A stretch of 9,662 nt of DNA, from positions 1 through 9,662 of the forward strand of contig JAYRWN010000046.1 in assembly GCA_041917975.1 (NCBI GenBank), read 5' to 3'. Positions within the stretch are counted from its first letter, which is position 1. Every line of letters starts with the position of its first letter. The position numbers and the translations under genes are program-made. A model generated the notes under the pieces. It worked only from the letters and a program-made list of their open reading frames with translations. It had not been told where the DNA came from and ran no database searches. Origin of the DNA: JAYRWN01 sp041917975 (lineage in GTDB: Bacteria; Bacteroidota; Bacteroidia; Chitinophagales; Saprospiraceae). Shown here one piece after another: positions 6,295-9,662 of this stretch.

Positions 6295-6352
6295 TAACTT
6301 TAATTAATTATATTAATACCTGGTTGTTCTGGTTTATTAACCTATGATCAGG

Positions 6353-7449
6353 CTATTTGGCTGGCGTTTCATTCCGGGCATTGATAACCATCATAAACTC
6401 CATAATATTTTCCAGGTCTACAGTACCGATCACCTGGTTGTTTTTTGTCACAATTAACAAAGGAAATTTGTTTTGTTGCATCATGAGCAGGGCTTTTTCA
6501 GCCGGTTCACCGGCGTCAATATACCCCAGATTTTTTCCATTACCTGTAGAATAGGCACTTCTCCACCCCACTGTTGTAAGGCCCTGATGATCCCGTCGCG
6601 GTCTAAAGTTCCGGCCGGTATATCTCCATCGTAAACCAAAAAATTTTTGCATTGACCGTTCAGTAATATTTCCACGGCAGTATTAACAGTATCGGAAGTT
6701 TTCAGGATAGGCATTTCTTTCATGGCCAAAGCTGCGGTGGTGCGGCCCTTTAATACGGATTCATTTTTTACCATTTCAGCTTCTGCCGTGGCGCCCAAAA
6801 ACACAAACAGTCCGATGAAAATGAGAAATGGGTTGCTGAAAAAGCCAAAAATAACAAAAAGAACAGCGATCGATTGGCCAACACCGGCGGCAATTCTGGT
6901 GGCTACCACCCGGTCAAGCCGAAATGACAACAGAGCCCTCAACACCCGGCCTCCATCCATGGGGAAGGCGGGGATAAGATTAAATACCGCCAACCATAAA
7001 TTAACGAGGGCGAGGCTAAACAGGAAATTATCCGCATTGACATAGGTTAAGGTAGCAAAATCCAGGGGCATCCTGGACAGACTGAAAAAAAGCAACATGA
7101 TGGTCAGGATAATAAAATTCACGGCCGGGCCCGCAAGGGCTACCACCAATTCTTGCAGCGGTTTGTCAGGCATTTTTTCCAACCTGGCCACTCCTCCAAT
7201 TGGATAGAGGGTAATGTCAATAGTATGAAAGTGGTAATGCCGGGCAGCGAGAGCATGTCCAAACTCATGTAAGACCACACACACGAATACAGTCAGGGTA
7301 AAAATTACCGACCAGACAATTTGCTCCGTATGCAGTCCTTTGCTGAGATTGGAAAAAATAATCCAGAAAATAATGATGGGAAAGGTCCAGTGAATGTAAA
7401 CCTGAATTCCAGCAATTTTGCCCAGGGAGATTGCATTTTTCATGACCAT
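6353..7449 (-). CDS. Site-2-type zinc metalloprotease (peptidase M50) with C-terminal CBS domains, frameshifted
   Basis: This is an inner-membrane intramembrane protease. HEFGH (61-65) supplies the zinc-binding His61 and His65 and catalytic Glu62. NLIPAFPMDGGR (157-168) is the second conserved motif and supplies Asp165. Several membrane segments surround them, and GGVARLEKMPDKP (85-97) is typical of the CBS-containing M50B (SpoIVFB/Rip3-like) subgroup. The first CBS domain is at about 237-297. The first frame ends early at 6481 with a non-CBS tail after Lys306. A second frame from about 6532 down to the TAG at 6353-6355 supplies the missing second CBS domain (NLGYIDAGEPAEKALLMM and onward). 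One added base in an A6 run restores a 365-residue protein of normal length. The start is ATG 7449; ATG 7443 (MKNAISLG) is an equally good alternative. Substrates are unknown. Confidence 0.85.
6531..6536 (-). other. A6 run where the M50 reading frame breaks
   Basis: The coding strand reads ATGGAAAAAATCTGG here. As read it gives MEKIW and soon stops; with seven A's it gives MEKNLGYIDAGEP, which continues the second CBS domain. The break is exactly one base in a homopolymer. A sequencing or assembly error, a true mutation, or slippage during expression all fit. The run lacks a full X-XXY-YYZ heptamer in the right phase. Confidence 0.8.
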
Positions 7450-7595
7450 GGCATTAAAGGGTACGGAGTCATTGAATTATGAACTACTAATATATAACCC
7501 GGCAGAGGAATAGCTGTTCATTCGGGGGTGTTCTTATAAATCGCATAACCATAAATGTCATAAAGTGCAACCTATCTTCATCCGGTACGTTGGGT

Positions 7596-7699
7596 TTAAG
7601 TCATGAACCCAACCACAAATACAAACACTATTAATAAGCCGATTAACCCGAGGCCAAACTAATGCCAGACCGGTCAGCGAACATTGTTTTTATTCTCAT
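7596..7699 (-). pseudogene. Possible small single-pass membrane protein, split by one base
   Basis: On the minus strand an ATG at 7699 opens MRIKTMFADRSGISLASG and stops at 7643. A second frame, open from 7658 to a TAA at 7596-7598, reads FGLGLIGLLIVFVFVVGFMT, a convincing membrane helix with no start codon of its own. One extra T in the TTT of AGTTTGG would join them into a 34-residue protein with a charged start and one membrane segment. No family is recognised, and chance is possible. Confidence 0.25.
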
Positions 7700-7796
7700 A
7701 GATTTGTTTTAATTCCGGTGAAACTATTATTGTGAAACCCGGTGGGATCGAAAATTTTTAGAATTTATTATAATATAAAAGCCATAATCTTTTTCC

Positions 7797-7804
7797 TAAC
7801 TTTG
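7797..7804 (+). promoter_or_regulatory. Plus-strand TAnnTTTG promoter-like element
   Basis: TAACTTTG is a full match to the Bacteroidota -7 consensus, in an A/T-rich stretch. It points away from the protease and towards the 3' end of the oppositely oriented esterase gene. No TTTG lies at the -33 distance. Transcription from here would read a 23-codon frame (ATG 7821 to TGA 7892) and then run antisense into the esterase gene. Confidence 0.3.
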
Positions 7805-7903
7805 CTTGGTTCAAATTAATATGGTATTTTATTTACAGGAATTAATTATCTACCGTCATATCCAAAATATTAACCTCAAAAAATCCTCTTGATAAAATCG
7901 AAT

Positions 7904-9055
7904 TTACTTAAACAACATCGGTGCAAATTCGGACAAATAGATACGCCAATTAGTCCAGGTGTGGCCTCCGGTACTTTCACGATATTTGTAAGGAAATTGT
8001 ACTTTATCCAGCTCACTGCGCAAAGTAACCACGCTCTCGTATAAAAAATCATCTTTGCCGCAGGCGATCCAATATAGTTTAGGGGAAGCATTTTTTAAAG
8101 CGATAATTTGCTGGGCGCGTTGGCTATGATCCACTTTTATACCAAACCGGCTAAGGTCAGCAAAGCCCATGCTCATCACCCCGATATAATCAAACAGCTG
8201 CGGATGCTGGAACGTTGTATTCATCGTTTGTAATCCACCCATGCTGAGACCGGTCAAAGCCCGGTGAGCCCGACCTGTCTTAACCCGGTAATGCGATTCG
8301 ATGTAAGGGATAACATCTTTCACCAGGCTTTCTTCAAATTTCAGATTGGCCATACCCATCCCTCCCTGAGAAGGTTTGTCCAAAACAGGACTATCCGTGA
8401 AGGCGGCAGCTTGATCAGGATTGCCGTTAGTCATCACCACCAGCATCGGTTTAGCCTGGCCAGAATTGATCAGATTGTCCATGATGGTGGGTGCAACCCC
8501 AAGGGTAGTCCAGGCATCTTCATCACCTCCACCTCCATGAAGCAGATAGAGTACGGGATAACTTTCCTGGGCGTCGGCATAGCCGGGTGGCGTATACACA
8601 TACATTCGCCGGGTAAGCTGGAGGGTTGGGGAGGTATACCACACCTTTTGTAAAGTACCTTTTGAACCGGTTTTGGGTTCATAAAGATCAGCAGCCTGAC
8701 CTCTTACAAACAGAATACTTTCTACCCGAAAACTACCGTCGCGCCAAATGTTTTTATTAACCGGATCAAGGGTATTTACTCCATCGACCAGAAAACTGTA
8801 CCCATATAATTCTGGCTCCAGAGGTCCTATGGTAATGGTCCACAGCCCGGTATCGCCGCGCATCATGAGTTGAGTTTGTCCAAAAGGCATCCAGGTTCCT
8901 GAGAGTCTCACCTCATTCGCCTTCGGTGCTAATACGCGAAAGGTTACTTGTCGGTCCGCACTAATGTCGGGAGAAACAATGGGATTCCGCTGAAACTGTG
9001 CTTGCGCTGTAATTAAGAGCAAAAAGAAGGTAAAGATTATGCTGATTCTGATCAT
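7904..9055 (-). CDS. Secreted esterase (feruloyl-esterase/esterase D-like) with N-terminal CBM48/E-set domain
   Basis: The protein starts with a signal peptide (MIRISIIFTFFLLLITAQAQ, likely cleaved near residue 20). Residues about 33-115 look like an early-Ig/CBM48 domain (RQVTFRVLAPKANEVRLSG, then GLWTITIGPLEPELYGYSF). Residues about 135-383 are an alpha/beta-hydrolase of the esterase D/feruloyl esterase type: oxyanion region LLHGGGGDEDAW (171-182), nucleophile Ser271 in GLSMGG, acid Asp335 or Asp336 in CGKDD, and His365 in GGHTW. Such two-domain enzymes in Bacteroidota remove phenolic or acyl esters from plant polysaccharides such as xylan. It is probably periplasmic or outer-surface; there is no lipobox cysteine. 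No SusC/SusD or glycoside hydrolase is visible nearby, so the natural substrate is not indicated. It likely has its own promoter, because a terminator lies between it and the upstream ABC gene. Confidence 0.9.
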   Translation of the reverse strand: MIRISIIFTFFLLLITAQAQFQRNPIVSPDISADRQVTFRVLAPKANEVRLSGTWMPFGQTQLMMRGDTGLWTITIGPLEPELYGYSFLVDGVNTLDPVNKNIWRDGSFRVESILFVRGQAADLYEPKTGSKGTLQKVWYTSPTLQLTRRMYVYTPPGYADAQESYPVLYLLHGGGGDEDAWTTLGVAPTIMDNLINSGQAKPMLVVMTNGNPDQAAAFTDSPVLDKPSQGGMGMANLKFEESLVKDVIPYIESHYRVKTGRAHRALTGLSMGGLQTMNTTFQHPQLFDYIGVMSMGFADLSRFGIKVDHSQRAQQIIALKNASPKLYWIACGKDDFLYESVVTLRSELDKVQFPYKYRESTGGHTWTNWRIYLSEFAPMLFK

Positions 9056-9100
9056 GACGATGTTGTTACTTATTAGATATACTGGCAGCTAAATTAGACT

Positions 9101-9130
9101 AAAAAACTGACCACTTCTCTTTCCCGGTCA
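9101..9130 (-). terminator. Intrinsic terminator after the ABC-transporter gene
   Basis: Read on the minus strand, TGACC (9130-9126) pairs with GGTCA (9112-9108) around a 13-base loop. After one base comes a run of six T's (9106-9101). The hairpin begins just after the TAA of the ABC gene (9136-9134). The stem is short (5 bp), but stem plus T-run plus position fit a rho-independent terminator. Confidence 0.6.
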
Positions 9131-9133
9131 TTT

Positions 9134-9662
9134 TTATAATTCTTCCTGGTGTTTGTACAATTCCCGGAATACGGCCGACTTATCCGTTAATTCCTGAAAT
9201 TGGCCTTCGGCAACTATTTCTCCCTTTTCCATCACATAGATGTAATCAAACAAGGGCAATAAATGCAACCGGTGCAGCGCGGAAATAATGACTTTTTTTT
9301 CAAAACGCTGGAACAAGTTTTTATAAATTTTTAGTTCGGTCATTGGATCCACACTGCTGGTAGGTTCGTCTAATAAAACAATCTCCGAATCCTGAGCGGC
9401 AAATACGCCACGGGCGAGCGCGAGGCGTTGTTTTTGGCCTCCGGATAAATTCACACCTTTTTCTACGATATGACTATCCAGGCCATGCGGCAAATGTTCC
9501 ACCACCTCCAGAAAATGCACATCCTGACAAATGTCGCGTAAATCATCTGGCGCCACTGGCAAACCTAAAGTAATATTGTATAAAATAGTGCTTTCAAATA
9601 TTTCCGGTTCCTGTGGGAAAAAAGTTACCTGATTGGTGATCAAAGCCAGGTCACGTTTATCT
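9134..9662 (-). CDS. ABC transporter ATP-binding protein, C-terminal part (5' end beyond the window)
   Basis: The frame is open to the window edge, beginning within DKRDLALITNQ. The visible 175 residues hold the second half of an ABC ATPase: the Q-loop (FFPQEPEIFESTILYNI), the signature LSGGQKQR, Walker B with catalytic Glu (IVLLDEPTSSVDP), a D-loop, and the H-loop His in ALHRLHLL. Walker A and any membrane domain lie outside the window. FESTILYNITLG and the following spacing resemble exporters in which permease and ATPase are fused (MsbA/lipid or multidrug type), so the whole gene may be a half-transporter; this cannot be confirmed here. The substrate is unknown. An internal TTG at 9643 could be mistaken for the start, but homology-like sequence continues upstream of it. 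Confidence 0.9.
   Translation of the reverse strand, partial: DKRDLALITNQVTFFPQEPEIFESTILYNITLGLPVAPDDLRDICQDVHFLEVVEHLPHGLDSHIVEKGVNLSGGQKQRLALARGVFAAQDSEIVLLDEPTSSVDPMTELKIYKNLFQRFEKKVIISALHRLHLLPLFDYIYVMEKGEIVAEGQFQELTDKSAVFRELYKHQEEL

Larger units (their letters stand above)
7450..7903. other. Spacer between the protease and esterase genes without a clear gene
   Basis: No intact gene of normal size is seen in these 454 bases. The part nearest the protease should hold its minus-strand promoter, but no CAAAnnTA (reverse of TAnnTTTG) was found. The spacer includes a possible broken small membrane-protein gene on the minus strand (7596-7699), a plus-strand TAACTTTG element (7797-7804) and a 23-codon plus-strand frame (7821-7892). 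No good terminator was found downstream of the esterase stop. Confidence 0.6.

Noticed and set aside
6300..6325. A/T palindromic TTAATTAATTATATTAAT stretch
   Set aside because: Simple A/T-rich sequence forms such symmetry by chance, and it is not placed as a promoter for either convergent gene.
6531..6536. Programmed ribosomal frameshift in the M50 gene
   Set aside because: The A6 run does not form a slippery heptamer in the reading phase (the P-site GAA would re-pair poorly), and I found no convincing downstream stem; an indel is simpler.
8264..8653. Plus-strand open frame of 129 codons opposite the esterase gene
   Set aside because: It is antisense to a well-supported alpha/beta-hydrolase with an intact catalytic triad.
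1..9662. CRISPR arrays, tRNA or rRNA genes, insertion sequences
   Set aside because: I saw no regularly spaced repeats, tRNA-like arms, transposase motifs or terminal inverted repeats with target duplications.

Overview
The window looks like a chromosomal piece of a member of the Bacteroidota. Start codons mostly lack a Shine-Dalgarno sequence and sit behind A/T-rich leaders. TAnnTTTG-type -7 elements occur at 162-169 and 7797-7804, and the protein families (ArsR-rhodanese fusions, CBM48-type esterases) fit that phylum. The phylum call is an inference from these signs; no rRNA or tRNA marker is present.

Layout: (1) 1-68 may hold the last codons of an unidentified gene. (2) 193-1587 is a complete mnmE, the GTPase of tRNA wobble-uridine modification. 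(3) 1588-1863 has no intact gene but holds a strong imperfect hairpin, a short coding-like stretch and a candidate operator. (4) 1864-6250 is a same-strand cluster of five genes: an ArsR-type repressor fused to a rhodanese domain, a sulfide:quinone-oxidoreductase-like flavoprotein, a DsrE-family protein with CGSC cysteines, a nucleoside-phosphorylase-fold protein and an MFS transporter. (5) 6353-7449 on the minus strand is a site-2-type zinc metalloprotease (M50) with CBS domains, split by a one-base loss in an A6 run. (6) 7450-7903 has no clear gene, only a possible broken small membrane protein and a promoter-like element. (7) 7904-9055 (minus) is a secreted esterase with an N-terminal CBM48/E-set-like domain. 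(8) 9134-9662 (minus) is the C-terminal part of an ABC-transporter ATPase that runs off the window, followed by a probable intrinsic terminator.

The most interesting part is 1864-6250. It is visibly richer in A+T than its flanks (sample counts: 18/60 G+C at 5101-5160 and 21/60 at 4561-4620, against 37/60 at 541-600 and 34/60 at 8221-8280). The first three genes are typical of reactive-sulfur (sulfide/persulfide) sensing and handling. The last two are separated by only two bases, so a nucleoside-phosphorylase-like protein and a transporter appear to be coupled to that sulfur module. The phosphorylase-like protein keeps the ribose-binding MxE motif but appears to lack the arginines that bind phosphate in E. 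coli uridine phosphorylase, so its reaction is open. A sulfur-linked nucleoside hydrolysis or salvage module with its own transporter is a testable idea, not something the sequence proves.
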